Below are positions 54,264 to 63,642 of a stretch of 64,000 bases of DNA, piece by piece (the first letter of the stretch is position 1; every line of letters begins with the position of its first letter). This DNA is from Arthrobacter citreus (GTDB lineage: Bacteria > Bacillota > Bacilli > Bacillales > Bacillaceae_G), in the NCBI GenBank assembly GCA_013200995.1, contig CP053688.1:2852001-2916000 (forward strand). The letters run 5' to 3'. Position numbers and translations under genes: made by a program. The notes under the pieces are model-generated. The model ran no database searches and was not told the origin of the DNA. It saw nothing but the letters and a program-made list of their open reading frames with translations.

Positions 54264-56849
54264 TTATAATCTAGGGTCGATTTCTTTTGCCTGCTGTTCT
54301 TCGAATAACTTATTTGCAATTAATTGTTTATACTGCTCATTATCATTCGAGATTGAAGATAGTGGATATTCTAACATCTTTTGCCCTAAAACATAATCTT
54401 TGATTGAGGCATTTATCTTTTTATTGATTCGCTTTTGTTTAATTAACTTCTGATATTTATGTTCTAATTTATAATCATATCCATAAACAAGCGTTAAATA
54501 GTCAGCATTTCTAACCTTTAAGAATGGTGCACTATTGAATGATTTATGGTTAGGCTTTATGACAACCCCTTCCATTTTTCTAGCTGTTGTTAATGTCTCA
54601 TAATAACGATTAGCTTTTTCAAAGTAATCTTCATCATCTAATGAAAGAACTAAATATTCATCATCTGACACGAGTGAGAAAATTTCAGCAGTACTTAATG
54701 TAGGTAATTTTTCTTCTCCATTTTCATAAACCATTTTTAATAGATTAAAAGGCTTATACTCTATTTCTGACTTCGTTCCATATATTGTTAATTGTTTATC
54801 GTAAATATCTAGCAACTCTTCATGTTTATTAGTTGGTACGTGAGATTTTAAAGTATCTTTTACTGCACTAAATGTTGAATAATCATTGTGACCATATTTA
54901 TTTGTTAATACTTGTTTCGAATGATGATTTACTTCATCATGAAAATTTGTTTGTTGATAACGAGAGATTAATTTGTTAAAGTGCTCATCAAATCCAGTCT
55001 CTTGTAATATGTTTAATTCTGATCTTAGTGATTTTGATAAGACATTGAATTTATTCTCTATTAATCCCTTGCCTAAAACGCTCCAAGGTAATAATTCTCC
55101 ATCTAGAATTAGCATTTTAATTTTCTCTTTTTCCATAAAACTGCTAAATCGCTCTATTAAACTAGAATAAACTCCTGTAAGATCAACATTTTTCACACGG
55201 TATCCATTACGGCTGACTGCGTGACACTCCTCAATTGAACTAGATAAATAAATATTACATCTTGAACCCATGTATTTCGGTTGGAGTACAACTTCCTTAA
55301 TCTTTTTATCTTTAAAGTATTGTAGACCTTGCTTTAAAGACTCTAAATCATCTACATCTGTATCCTTATCAGCCGGACTCATCATACCCGAAATATAATT
55401 AATCGAGTTCTTTAATACATAATTCAGTCGACGTTTATCCTTTTGATCTAATTCATTTAGATTGAAACTCTTTTCTCTTGTAGTAAATAATTCGGGTAGT
55501 TCTTCTTTACTCACAACATCTTCATCAACTGATTTAACACTATATAAATATGGATTATTTGAATAAATTCTAATACTGGTCAGTTGATTACCACTAGCAG
55601 CTCCCGTATCAATTCCGTATTTATTCTTAATACGCATTAACTTCTTACTCGCCACATGCCCAAATACATGGTAAGGATGATTTGAAACTGCCTCTTCAGC
55701 TAAAAACTGTAGTTGCTCCTGAATCGGTTCAGTACGGTCAATACGGAAGGAACGTTGATGACGTGACGAACTAATGTCCATTTTTCCAATGTATTTCTTT
55801 TTACAAGGAGCATGCGTAATATAATATGAAGGAAAATCTTCACCTATATAGTGATAAAACTCCTTACTTTCATTAACCAGTTCCAAAAACTTACTTTGAA
55901 GCTCTTCATCTTTCTCCAAAGTTTTAATAGAAGTAAAGTAAGATTCTACTAAACTCTGGTCAATAGAAGAATCTTTTAATAGTCCTAATAAATACTTGCT
56001 TACAAAATTTTCATGATTACCTTTTATTAAATAAAACCATGATCGATTAGAATAAATAAACTCAATGATTTCTTTTACTTTATTTCCTTTATCAATCCAA
56101 TCACCTACCAATAAAATACGGTGATTTATACTTTTTTCAGTTTCGATAATTTGATTATTTTCAACCGTGAAACCTGCCTTTACTAACAGCTTTTGAAATG
56201 TAAGAACCTGTTCATGTATATCACCTACTATTGTATATTTATATTTTGTAGGTAGCTTACGAGAAAGGTACTCTTCCAAGTTTTCCACTTCAATCTCAAA
56301 TCCAGTCGGGTTAAGAAAACTCTTCTCACGAATACGATGAACATTTTTATAATTACTTCTTTTTATATTTGGTATAACTTCCGTTCGAAGACGTCTTACA
56401 TGATTATCAATTAATTTCTTTGATCGGTCTGAAGAATAGTACTCGCGAATGTTTTTATAATCAAATAATACTAAATCAACATTATATGAGTTTTCATTTG
56501 CAATCTCAACGATTTGATCACGAAATGCTTCTGATAGTCCAGTCGTATCGACAATAATAAATTCTGCATTAATAGGAAATGTTGTAACCATTCTTAATTT
56601 AGTAAATAGTAATTCAAATGCCTGTTCACTCGCCTCGAGCATAATCGTACTGTGCTTATCAAAATCTTCCCCTAATATTTCTCGCCTAATGTCATCAGAT
56701 GATAAATACTGCACGTTCGTTTTATAATTACGTGACTCATCTTTATAAGATAATGATGGAATTAATATATTTTTTGCAAAAGTTGATTTTCCACATTCAG
56801 AAGAGCCAACTAAAAGAAATATCGTATGAACATTTGTTGAAATTTTCAT
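54264..56849 (-). CDS. pnkp: Polynucleotide kinase-phosphatase-ligase Pnkp (bacterial RNA repair)
   Basis: 861 residues from ATG 56849, selected by AAAGGAG and the 4-bp overlap with hen1. Three catalytic modules are visible. The 5-OH kinase has P-loop GSSECGKST (15-23) and SSDDIRRE (about 50). The binuclear-metal 2,3-phosphatase has VGDIHEQ (about 208), VGDWIDKGNK (about 248), IKGNHENF (about 276), ITHAP and VFGHV. The ligase-type nucleotidyltransferase has motif I LQPKYMGSR with Lys525, LDGELLPW, and EGVVIKP. This is the domain order of Clostridium thermocellum Pnkp, which heals broken RNA ends and, with Hen1 bound, seals them. The length is full and all key residues that I can check are present. 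Confidence 0.95.
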   Translation of the reverse strand: MKISTNVHTIFLLVGSSECGKSTFAKNILIPSLSYKDESRNYKTNVQYLSSDDIRREILGEDFDKHSTIMLEASEQAFELLFTKLRMVTTFPINAEFIIVDTTGLSEAFRDQIVEIANENSYNVDLVLFDYKNIREYYSSDRSKKLIDNHVRRLRTEVIPNIKRSNYKNVHRIREKSFLNPTGFEIEVENLEEYLSRKLPTKYKYTIVGDIHEQVLTFQKLLVKAGFTVENNQIIETEKSINHRILLVGDWIDKGNKVKEIIEFIYSNRSWFYLIKGNHENFVSKYLLGLLKDSSIDQSLVESYFTSIKTLEKDEELQSKFLELVNESKEFYHYIGEDFPSYYITHAPCKKKYIGKMDISSSRHQRSFRIDRTEPIQEQLQFLAEEAVSNHPYHVFGHVASKKLMRIKNKYGIDTGAASGNQLTSIRIYSNNPYLYSVKSVDEDVVSKEELPELFTTREKSFNLNELDQKDKRRLNYVLKNSINYISGMMSPADKDTDVDDLESLKQGLQYFKDKKIKEVVLQPKYMGSRCNIYLSSSIEECHAVSRNGYRVKNVDLTGVYSSLIERFSSFMEKEKIKMLILDGELLPWSVLGKGLIENKFNVLSKSLRSELNILQETGFDEHFNKLISRYQQTNFHDEVNHHSKQVLTNKYGHNDYSTFSAVKDTLKSHVPTNKHEELLDIYDKQLTIYGTKSEIEYKPFNLLKMVYENGEEKLPTLSTAEIFSLVSDDEYLVLSLDDEDYFEKANRYYETLTTARKMEGVVIKPNHKSFNSAPFLKVRNADYLTLVYGYDYKLEHKYQKLIKQKRINKKINASIKDYVLGQKMLEYPLSSISNDNEQYKQLIANKLFEEQQAKEIDPRL

Positions 56850-58135
56850 TTTTGATGCTCCTTTACTTTTTGCTGCTTTATAACAACTGCCTGAGAAAGT
56901 GAAACTCCATCCACGCAATCCCCTACACTAGAAAATGTATAAGAGTATTTTGAATTACTTAAGATTGAATCAATCCACTTAACAAACTCTTCTTTTGTCA
57001 TTTCCCATTTATGATCATCATGTCTAAATCCATCTAATTGGTAAAGACCATTAAATTCTGCATTTGGAGTCGTTATGATGAAATTATCAAAATTAACTTT
57101 AGATAGTACGCTCTTTACTAATTTTGTAGCGTCCTTAACGCTCATATGTTCAATAACTTCCGTTAGTAATACATCAACATTTAAATCGTAATCGTAAAAT
57201 TCTAGAAAATGAGATAGAGATTCATAGATTGCAATATTTTCAATCTCTTTATTATTTATTTTATATTTCAATCTCTCCCTAATTTCAGGATCGATATCAA
57301 TTGCGAAATAATCGTGCTCATTGATTTTTTTACTATACGGAATTGCATACGCTCCTTCACCACAACCGATATCAAGTATCGCATCTTCAAACTTTAACTG
57401 TTCAGAAATCCAGTCCTGGCGTTGCTTTGCTGTATTACCAAATTTAAAATCAATTTCATAATGACTTGTTTTTTCAAGTTCATTTTTAAATGCAAGAAAC
57501 TTTTTACGGCTATTTAACACATTTCTAGCAAATAAATAACGTATATAGTAAGGTGCATCAATAACTTGCATACTAGTTATATATTTTCTGATCACATCAT
57601 CAGTAAAATCGATATATTCATCTGAAACGATACTTAAAAATACACATAGCACTGTTGTATAGTGAAGTAGTTCATGAATTGTTTTTGATGTTGTTTGAAT
57701 ACGTAATTGGTATGTTCTACTAGCTAGTTCTTCAAAGCTTAAATCAAATTCGTTTAAATGTCTCTGAAAGTAGTTTAAGTAACTAACATACTTTACATGT
57801 ATAGCGTTAATCAATACACCATGTTTATATTCCCCTAAATCTTTTTCATGAAGCTTTTTTAATGTAGAAGAAAAAAATGAATTGATTGCATTTAAAGGGA
57901 AAAGTGTTGAACAATACCTTGTCGTATTTAAGTATTCAAACATTTCCTCTGCTTGTTCTTTATAAGAAATTTCATTATCAGCATCTTTAAAGTACACATT
58001 ATATGTATCTTCTGTAGAATACCATGCAAATGCGTTTCCCTTTCTAATTGTCTTTATACTCATCCCAGAACCGGGATTTTTTGCAATTATATAGGAAAAA
58101 TCAGGGTTAGTTGAAGATAATTGAAAAATTGCCAT
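56846..58135 (-). CDS. hen1: Hen1 3-terminal RNA ribose 2-O-methyltransferase
   Basis: About 429 residues; ATG 58135 is preferred over 58147 because AAGGG lies at workable distance only from the former. The C-terminal methyltransferase has the SAM loop LDIGCGEGAYAIPYS, the metal-binding ELTEVIEH-type motif (LLTEVIEHM), ITTPNAEFN and the FRHDDHKWEMTKEEF histidine block that are specific for Hen1. The N-terminal 230 residues match the ligase-activating region by position, though they look divergent. Hen1 marks the 3-terminal ribose before Pnkp seals the break, so the repaired site resists renewed cleavage by ribotoxins. ATGA overlap with pnkp indicates coupled translation. Confidence 0.94.
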   Translation of the reverse strand: MAIFQLSSTNPDFSYIIAKNPGSGMSIKTIRKGNAFAWYSTEDTYNVYFKDADNEISYKEQAEEMFEYLNTTRYCSTLFPLNAINSFFSSTLKKLHEKDLGEYKHGVLINAIHVKYVSYLNYFQRHLNEFDLSFEELASRTYQLRIQTTSKTIHELLHYTTVLCVFLSIVSDEYIDFTDDVIRKYITSMQVIDAPYYIRYLFARNVLNSRKKFLAFKNELEKTSHYEIDFKFGNTAKQRQDWISEQLKFEDAILDIGCGEGAYAIPYSKKINEHDYFAIDIDPEIRERLKYKINNKEIENIAIYESLSHFLEFYDYDLNVDVLLTEVIEHMSVKDATKLVKSVLSKVNFDNFIITTPNAEFNGLYQLDGFRHDDHKWEMTKEEFVKWIDSILSNSKYSYTFSSVGDCVDGVSLSQAVVIKQQKVKEHQK

Positions 58136-58208
58136 TATGCGAATCATCCCTTCATTTTGAATTATAATTTTATTTTAACACGTAATTTCGAATGGGTTTG
58201 TCAAATAT

Positions 58209-58325
58209 TTGATAAAGAAAACTCGCCGATTGGCAAGCCGTCAGGCGAAGACAGAGGGGTAGTTGCACTTATACTTATACCTAAAATTGGCATCTACGTC
58301 GATTTTTCTTCACCGTTGCCAATTT
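58209..58325 (-). repeat. Structured dispersed repeat, copy B
   Basis: The second copy of the element at 14764-14888, same orientation. Read on the minus strand: outer stem AATTGGC/GCCAAT, middle stem GGTGAAG/CTTCGCC, inner GTAG/CTAC, with the conserved block AAGTGCAACTAC. The middle stem differs from copy A on both sides while keeping pairing. It lies just upstream of hen1. Confidence 0.7.
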
Positions 58326-58340
58326 ATACTTTCTTAATGT

Positions 58341-58375
58341 GCAAAAAAAAGAGAGGGAAAATCCCCCTCTCTTTA
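58341..58375 (-). terminator. Terminator of the riboflavin operon
   Basis: AGAGAGGG/CCCTCTCT stem with eight T on the minus strand after the ribH stop. Confidence 0.85.
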
Positions 58376-58399
58376 ACTAGTTTCTTCTATTATATATGC

Positions 58400-58861
58400 T
58401 TAGTTAATAGCTCTTAATAAATTTGCCATCTCAATTGCAGAAATACCAGCATCCCAGCCCTTATTACCAGCTTTCGTTCCCGCTCTTTCAATCGCTTGTT
58501 CAATATTTTCAGTTGTTAATACGCCAAAAATGACAGGTACTCCAGTTTGTAGTGTAATGGCAGCAACACCTTTTGCTACCTCGTTACATACGTAATCATA
58601 GTGAGTAGTTGACCCACGAATAACTGTTCCAAGTGTGATGATTGCATCATATTTTTTTGAATCTGCTAATTTCTTTGCAATTAATGGAATTTCAAATGCT
58701 CCTGGCACCCAAATAACATCAACGTCTGATTCTTCTACTCCATGACGGACTAATGCATCTTGTGCACCACCAAGTAATTTAGATGTAATAAATTCATTAA
58801 AACGTCCTACTATTACCGCAACTTTAAGTCCAGATCCTACTAAATTTCCTTCAAATTTCAT
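58400..58861 (-). CDS. ribH: 6,7-dimethyl-8-ribityllumazine synthase
   Basis: 153 residues from ATG 58861, chosen for GGGAGA upstream and the usual start MKFEGNL. Lumazine synthase motifs are [58 protein letters not shown] (His and substrate loop) and [23 protein letters not shown]. It forms the 60-mer capsid that condenses the pyrimidine from RibD with the RibB product. It follows ribBA by 17 bp. Confidence 0.97.
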   Translation of the reverse strand: MKFEGNLVGSGLKVAVIVGRFNEFITSKLLGGAQDALVRHGVEESDVDVIWVPGAFEIPLIAKKLADSKKYDAIITLGTVIRGSTTHYDYVCNEVAKGVAAITLQTGVPVIFGVLTTENIEQAIERAGTKAGNKGWDAGISAIEMANLLRAIN

Positions 58862-58878
58862 CTTAATCTCTCCCATTT

Positions 58879-60072
58879 TTAATAGTTTAGTAAATGTCCC
58901 ATTTTTTCTATTTTTGTATTTAAATATTTTTCGTTTTCCATTTTCATTTCAGTTTGAATAGGTACTCGATGATTTATCTGTATTCCATAAGATACTAGAG
59001 CATCTATTTTAACTGGATTATTCGTTATTAAATCAATACTCGATATACCTAAATCTTTAATAATTTGAGCACTTATTGCATAATCCCTTAAATCAGCATC
59101 AAATCCTAAGTTCAAATTTGCTTCAACCGTATCAAAGCCTTCTTCCTGTAATTTGTATGCTCTTAACTTATTGAGTAATCCAATCCCTCTACCTTCTTGG
59201 CGCATATAAACAATTACGCCTTTTCCAGCCTCTTCAATCATCGATAGTGTGGATTGTAACTGAGGTCCACAGTCACAACGACATGATCCGAATACATCGC
59301 CCGTTAAACATTCCGAATGAATACGTACAAGTACGGGCTCACCATCGTCAACTTTACCTTTTACAATCGCGATATGTTCCTTACCGTCGATTTCATTTGT
59401 ATATCCAATCATTTTAAAATCACCAAAATCAGTTGGTAATTTAATTTCAACTTCTCTTTGTACAAGGTGTTCAGTTTCGCGTCTATAATGAATTAAATCT
59501 TTAATCGTAATCATTTTTAAATTAAACTTGTTTGCGACTTGAATTAAATCTGGCACTCTTGCCATCGTTCCATCGTCATTCATAATTTCACAAATGACAC
59601 CAACTTCTTTTGAACCGGCCATTCGAGCTAAATCCACTGCTGCTTCAGTATGTCCTGGTCGCTCAATAACGCCTCCGTTTTTAGCGACAAGTGGAAACAT
59701 ATGCCCAGGTCTTCTAAAATCTGATCCAGTTGATTCCTCATTTAACATTTGCAAAACAGTATGAGAACGTTCAAATGCCGAAATACCAGTAGTAGAATCA
59801 GCATGATCAATACTTACTGTAAAAGCAGTCCCATGAGAATCTGTATTTTTTGCTACCATTTCATATAAATCTAGCTTCTTTGCTATTTTCTCAGAAACCG
59901 GCGCACAAATTAATCCACGGCCATATGTAGCCATAAAATTAATATTTTCAGGAGTTGCATATTCTCCTATGACAACAAAATCGCCTTCATTCTCCCTGTC
60001 TTCATCATCACAAACAATAATTATTTTTCCATTTTTCAAGTCTTCAATTGCTTCTTCTATTTTAGAGAACAT
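58879..60072 (-). CDS. ribBA: Bifunctional 3,4-dihydroxy-2-butanone-4-phosphate synthase / GTP cyclohydrolase II
   Basis: 397 residues. N-terminal RibB domain: [66 protein letters not shown] split at the substrate loop. C-terminal RibA domain: [20 protein letters not shown] with the zinc cysteines, [19 protein letters not shown], and the final [13 protein letters not shown]. It supplies both committed precursors of riboflavin. It lies 12 bp after ribE. Confidence 0.97.
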   Translation of the reverse strand: MFSKIEEAIEDLKNGKIIIVCDDEDRENEGDFVVIGEYATPENINFMATYGRGLICAPVSEKIAKKLDLYEMVAKNTDSHGTAFTVSIDHADSTTGISAFERSHTVLQMLNEESTGSDFRRPGHMFPLVAKNGGVIERPGHTEAAVDLARMAGSKEVGVICEIMNDDGTMARVPDLIQVANKFNLKMITIKDLIHYRRETEHLVQREVEIKLPTDFGDFKMIGYTNEIDGKEHIAIVKGKVDDGEPVLVRIHSECLTGDVFGSCRCDCGPQLQSTLSMIEEAGKGVIVYMRQEGRGIGLLNKLRAYKLQEEGFDTVEANLNLGFDADLRDYAISAQIIKDLGISSIDLITNNPVKIDALVSYGIQINHRVPIQTEMKMENEKYLNTKIEKMGHLLNY

Positions 60073-60084
60073 GAGCCTACTCCT

Positions 60085-60732
60085 TTATATATAACCATTT
60101 TGAGATAAAAATGAAGTTGTGATTGAAGAATCCTTTTTCTTCTCAGCCATACCAAGCATTTTCTCGACATACTTACCTAATAAATCAAATTCAATATTAA
60201 CAACTTCTCCAACTTTTTTACTACCTAAAATTGTATGTGAGCGAGTATGAGGAATTAAAGAAATCATTACAAGATCAGTTTCAACTTCAAATATTGTTAA
60301 ACTTGTACCGTCAATCGTTATGCTACCTTTTTGAATACAATATTTAGCAAATCGACTCGGAATATTAATTTTATAGACCACAGCATTTTCCATTGAATTA
60401 ACGGCCACTATTTTACCTGTACCATCAATATGTCCAGATACAATATGCCCACCAAACCTACCATTTGCAGCCATTGCTCGTTCTAAATTTACTTTTTGAC
60501 CAGATGCCAATGTACTTAGATTAGATGCTTGAAATGTTTCAGGCATAACATCAACAGAAAATTCATTTTTAGTAAAATCGGTAACAGTTAAACAAACACC
60601 ATTGACAGAGATACTGTCTCCTAGATGAACATCTTCAAGAATTTGTAATGCTCCAACTGTTAACACTAACGTTTTACCTTTTTTCACGATATTTTTTACT
60701 GTTCCTATTTCCTCAATGATTCCAGTAAACAA
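60085..60732 (-). CDS. ribE: Riboflavin synthase alpha subunit
   Basis: 215 residues made of two lumazine-binding barrels: FTGIIEEIGTV with GDSISVNGVCLTVTDF, and FGGHIVSGHIDGTGKIV with KGSITIDGTSLTIFEV. It dismutates two lumazine molecules to riboflavin. The start is a TTG at 60732 with GAGGTGA six bases upstream. A 37-codon stub that looks like the beginning of ribD overlaps its start by 20 bp, where a full ribD would be expected. Confidence 0.96.
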   Translation of the reverse strand: MFTGIIEEIGTVKNIVKKGKTLVLTVGALQILEDVHLGDSISVNGVCLTVTDFTKNEFSVDVMPETFQASNLSTLASGQKVNLERAMAANGRFGGHIVSGHIDGTGKIVAVNSMENAVVYKINIPSRFAKYCIQKGSITIDGTSLTIFEVETDLVMISLIPHTRSHTILGSKKVGEVVNIEFDLLGKYVEKMLGMAEKKKDSSITTSFLSQNGYI

Positions 60733-60826
60733 GTTTTGTCACCTCATTCCAAAGAAGCGTATTACACTCAAGCCCAATAAATGACTTTGTAAGATCCATC
60801 TCTAATTTCATAACTAGTTGATCCAC
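60713..60826 (-). pseudogene. ribD: Truncated ribD remnant (37 codons)
   Basis: GTG start at 60826 preceded by AGAAGGTG. The product starts VDQLVMKLEMDLTK and ends in a stop inside ribE. The MKLxxDLxKxxxG pattern parallels the RibD N-terminus (MKLALDLAKQGEG in B. subtilis), and the position between the riboswitch terminator and ribE is that of ribD in B. subtilis. The zinc and catalytic parts of the deaminase (HAEVHA, PCSHxGRTPPC) and the whole reductase domain are missing. I infer an internal deletion that left only the translation start; its translation may now couple to ribE. Confidence 0.5.
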
Positions 60827-60865
60827 CTTATCACACCTTCTAATTCAAATTAATTTGAAAAAGTG

Positions 60866-60895
60866 AAAAAGCCCCTTAGAAAACTCCTAAGGGGC
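60866..60895 (-). terminator. Transcription terminator of the FMN riboswitch expression platform
   Basis: GCCCCTTAG/CTAAGGGGC stem with TTTTT on the minus strand, about 170 nt after the aptamer and before ribE. FMN-bound aptamer would favour this terminator. Confidence 0.85.
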
Positions 60896-61067
60896 AATAG
60901 ATGTTTAAGAAAGGAAGCATACTTAAATAAACGTTAGTACAATATGTATCTGTTAAAAGATAGTATTGTAGCACGTCTATTGTTGTACCTACTAATTAAG
61001 CACAACAAACTAAGCCTATATGAGTAGTAAATTTGAAAAAAACAAACAACTATCCATATATGCACTC

Positions 61068-61213
61068 CATCCTTCTCCCATCCAGACTATACTGTCGGCT
61101 CTAGATTCTAACTAGATCAGCAACATACAAAAAATCTATATGAAGCTCACGGGCTTAGTATAAAAATATACAACACCGCCGGTTGGGATTTTCACCCGAC
61201 CCCGAAGGACACA
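61068..61213 (-). ncRNA. FMN riboswitch (RFN element)
   Basis: On the minus strand the canonical blocks appear in order: CTTCGGGGTCGGGTGAAAA, CCCAACCGGCGGT, AGCCCGTGAGC, TTGCTGATCTAGT, AGAGCCGACAGTATAGTCTG and GATGGGAGAAGG. The closing stem pairs CCTTC with GAAGG. It senses FMN and ends transcription of ribE-ribBA-ribH when FMN is high. Confidence 0.97.
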
Positions 61214-62275
61214 CTAATTATCAAATTTGGTTTCATTATAACGAGCAATTTTTTGAATGTAAAGAAATTATGACTTTATTTTTTTTTAAAACTATTTAAA
61301 ATAAAACAAACTTAAGGCATAAAACCATATAGGATATGGACTTTTCTCGCTCTATTTTTTTTTCGAGTTGTTCCGTATTTATTGTTTAATTACTTAAATG
61401 ATAATTCTATATTTAATTTTTCTAAACGGATTGGAAATAAATAGTAAAAATGTATAAATATAAATTATCAAAGGAAACAATGCAACTTGAAAATGTGATC
61501 CAAAGAGTAAAAATATTCTTCTAGAAATGCAACGATTTACCAGTGAATCAGATTTTATTCCCCATAAAGTATATATCCATTTTTTCATTATATTGTTATA
61601 TTATTATTAACAAGTAGCCAAATAATTTATAGACCATACTCAACCTATACATATGCTAAATTAACCTTTTATAACCAAACTTTTATATAAAAATCCTATA
61701 TTCGTAAAATTTTAGTTATATATTTTTAAAATACCGTCATATTTACTCATAATATTATAAAAATGAAATAATCAAATTAATTCTCTAATCTTCACCTCGA
61801 AAAATCCATACCATTTTTTAGAAAGACCTTTTTTAAAACAAACATAAATATACAATTAAAGGAATTATTATAAATTTGCACCTCGAAAAAAAGCCGTCCC
61901 AATAGTCTAGCAGAGGAACTAAAATCATCTTACAAATATCGTAACTGCACCTCCTCATTTTGGTAATACAACACTTGAAACTCGCGATGTAACGGAAGAA
62001 ATCGTTGCTAAAACATGATTGAGTCAAAAAAATAAGGATTATTTGTGTTTTATTACATTATCCCCTCAAGTTTTCAGTGTATCGCAGAGTTTATGGCTAG
62101 TTTTGAAGATAGACTCTCCAATATAAACAATATATCAACCTGTTTGAATAATATATCAACGAGTATTAGTGTTATATCAACGGAGTTCACAGCTTTATCA
62201 ATATAGTTCACTTAATGTTCGTGATCTTTATATTATGCTAAACCACACACTCTTTTTGTTTGTCATTCTCTTATA
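61214..62275. other. Long gene-free interval with decayed sequence
   Basis: About 1.1 kb between the riboswitch and the permease terminator. Small frames on the minus strand have no ribosome binding sites or protein-like composition. On the plus strand 61923-62018 reads as a 31-codon fragment (NHLTNIVTAPPHFGNTTLET, then RDVTEEIVAKT and stop) without a start, possibly the tail of a lost gene; I do not recognise it. A 21-bp degenerate array follows at 62132-62215. Confidence 0.45.
62132..62215. repeat. Degenerate tandem repeat, 21-bp period, four units
   Basis: ATATCAAC starts units at 62132, 62153 and 62174, and TTATCAAT at 62195, so the spacing is exactly 21 bp. The remainder of each unit is weakly similar. 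Confidence 0.65.
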
Positions 62276-62306
62276 TAAAAAGAGGACAACTCATGAGTCA
62301 TCCTCT
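62276..62306 (-). terminator. Terminator of the amino-acid permease gene
   Basis: AGAGGA-x-AACTCATGAGT-x-ATCCTCT forms a near-perfect hairpin (62281-62306) with a short T-rich tail on the minus strand. Confidence 0.75.
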
Positions 62307-62317
62307 CTATTATCCTT

Positions 62318-63586
62318 TTATTCATTTCCAACCTGTAGAATATGATCATGTTGTTTGGAATCTCTTTTTTGAAGCCAAATAAAGTACAATGAAATTAATG
62401 TAATCACTCCAAGAATAATTGGTGAAGAAAACAAGAGTATTCCTAAAAAGCTCACTGCTAATAGTAATGAACCGATTTTAAAAAATACAGAATCAAATAA
62501 TCGAAAACAAGCTAAAACTCCTAGTAAAGCGTTACATAGAAAGAATGCATTTGCAATTGCTACAAGGGTTTGTATACTAAGAAAACCGTTAAAAAAAAGG
62601 ATAAATACAATAATGTGAACGCAGAACAAACTAAGCAATGAACGAGTTGCCACATTATTTTTATTTTTAAAAGAAAGCCACGAAGGTAATAAACCATTTT
62701 TTGCTTGATCGGCGATTAGTCTTGATACTGCTCCGATTACTAATAGCACTGTACTAATGCAAAGCGCAATTGTAATTGAAGATATAATCGGCGTTGACCA
62801 ACTTCCGAATAAACTTTGAAGTAACGGTGCTAATGATTGACCCATGCTATTTCCACTTTTAGAGTGAACCCATTGGAAAGCAAATGCGACTGTTAGACTG
62901 ACAACTGCTATGATAGAAAAACTCAATATTACTGCTCTTGGAATTGTTCGTTCAGGAGTTTTTACTTCTAAAGAATAGCTACCGATTACTTCCCACCCAA
63001 TTAAAGCCCAAAATAATAAAAGTAAACTCTTCCCAAAATTAGAAACAGTAATGGGACTTTCTAAAGTGAAGCTTCCATCAACTTTAAATAATGTGTGAAC
63101 ACTCCCAACTATCATTGTCACAACTATGAAGCTAGACATGAAAAACGCAAATTTACCAACATCAGCTATACTTCTCGTTAAAATGATGTAAACAAAACAT
63201 AGTATTCCTAAAGCTAGCCACTTTTCATTGAAAAAACTTTGATTCGTCAGTAGTTGTAAATAATGACCTGCCGTACCTGTAACGGCAATAGGCCCAAAGC
63301 AAACTGCTAATAAAAAGAAAATTGCTGAAAGATTTTTTATTTGTGTACCAAATGCACGTTCAACTGCTAATGGCACTCCAGAATCTCCCGGAATCATCAA
63401 ACTTAATTTACCAAACATTAGTGCAAAAATTAAACTTAATCCAAGCATTAAAATCCATGCAAAAATAGCATAATTCCCTGCAGTCTCATATACTGCGGGT
63501 GGTAAAATAATAATTCCCGAACCTAAAATAGGTCCAATCATCAATCCGCTGAGCAACAGAAAACCAATTTTTCGATTCCTCATCAT
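62318..63586 (-). CDS. APC-family amino-acid permease (YjeH-like)
   Basis: 422 residues with about twelve membrane helices. APC marks are the helix-1 break GLMIGPILGSGIIILPPAVYE, FAWILMLGLSLIFALMFGKLSLMIPG in helix 2, LLLFWALIGWEVIGSYSLEVKTPERTIPRAV (split) around helix 6, and SRLIADQAKNGLLPSWLS in the loop before helix 9. Members of this subgroup such as YjeH export amino acids; uptake is the other possibility. GGAGGG precedes the tandem ATGATG start. It is divergent from a LysR regulator gene, which likely controls it. Confidence 0.9.
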   Translation of the reverse strand: MMRNRKIGFLLLSGLMIGPILGSGIIILPPAVYETAGNYAIFAWILMLGLSLIFALMFGKLSLMIPGDSGVPLAVERAFGTQIKNLSAIFFLLAVCFGPIAVTGTAGHYLQLLTNQSFFNEKWLALGILCFVYIILTRSIADVGKFAFFMSSFIVVTMIVGSVHTLFKVDGSFTLESPITVSNFGKSLLLLFWALIGWEVIGSYSLEVKTPERTIPRAVILSFSIIAVVSLTVAFAFQWVHSKSGNSMGQSLAPLLQSLFGSWSTPIISSITIALCISTVLLVIGAVSRLIADQAKNGLLPSWLSFKNKNNVATRSLLSLFCVHIIVFILFFNGFLSIQTLVAIANAFFLCNALLGVLACFRLFDSVFFKIGSLLLAVSFLGILLFSSPIILGVITLISLYFIWLQKRDSKQHDHILQVGNE

Positions 63587-63642
63587 TATCCCTCCAAAAG
63601 TTATTGAAACAAATTGTAATTTCGTATACTTTAATTATATGA

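Noticed and set aside
54264..58135. CRISPR-like or toxin-antitoxin defence island around the RNA repair genes
   Set aside because: The neighbours are housekeeping genes (riboflavin operon, MBL hydrolases, YbaK). No toxin, nuclease or Cas-like gene is adjacent.
61394..62027. Two 64-codon frames on the minus strand (61394-61588 and 61833-62027)
   Set aside because: There is no ribosome binding site, the composition is not protein-like, and both lie in AT-rich gene-free DNA.
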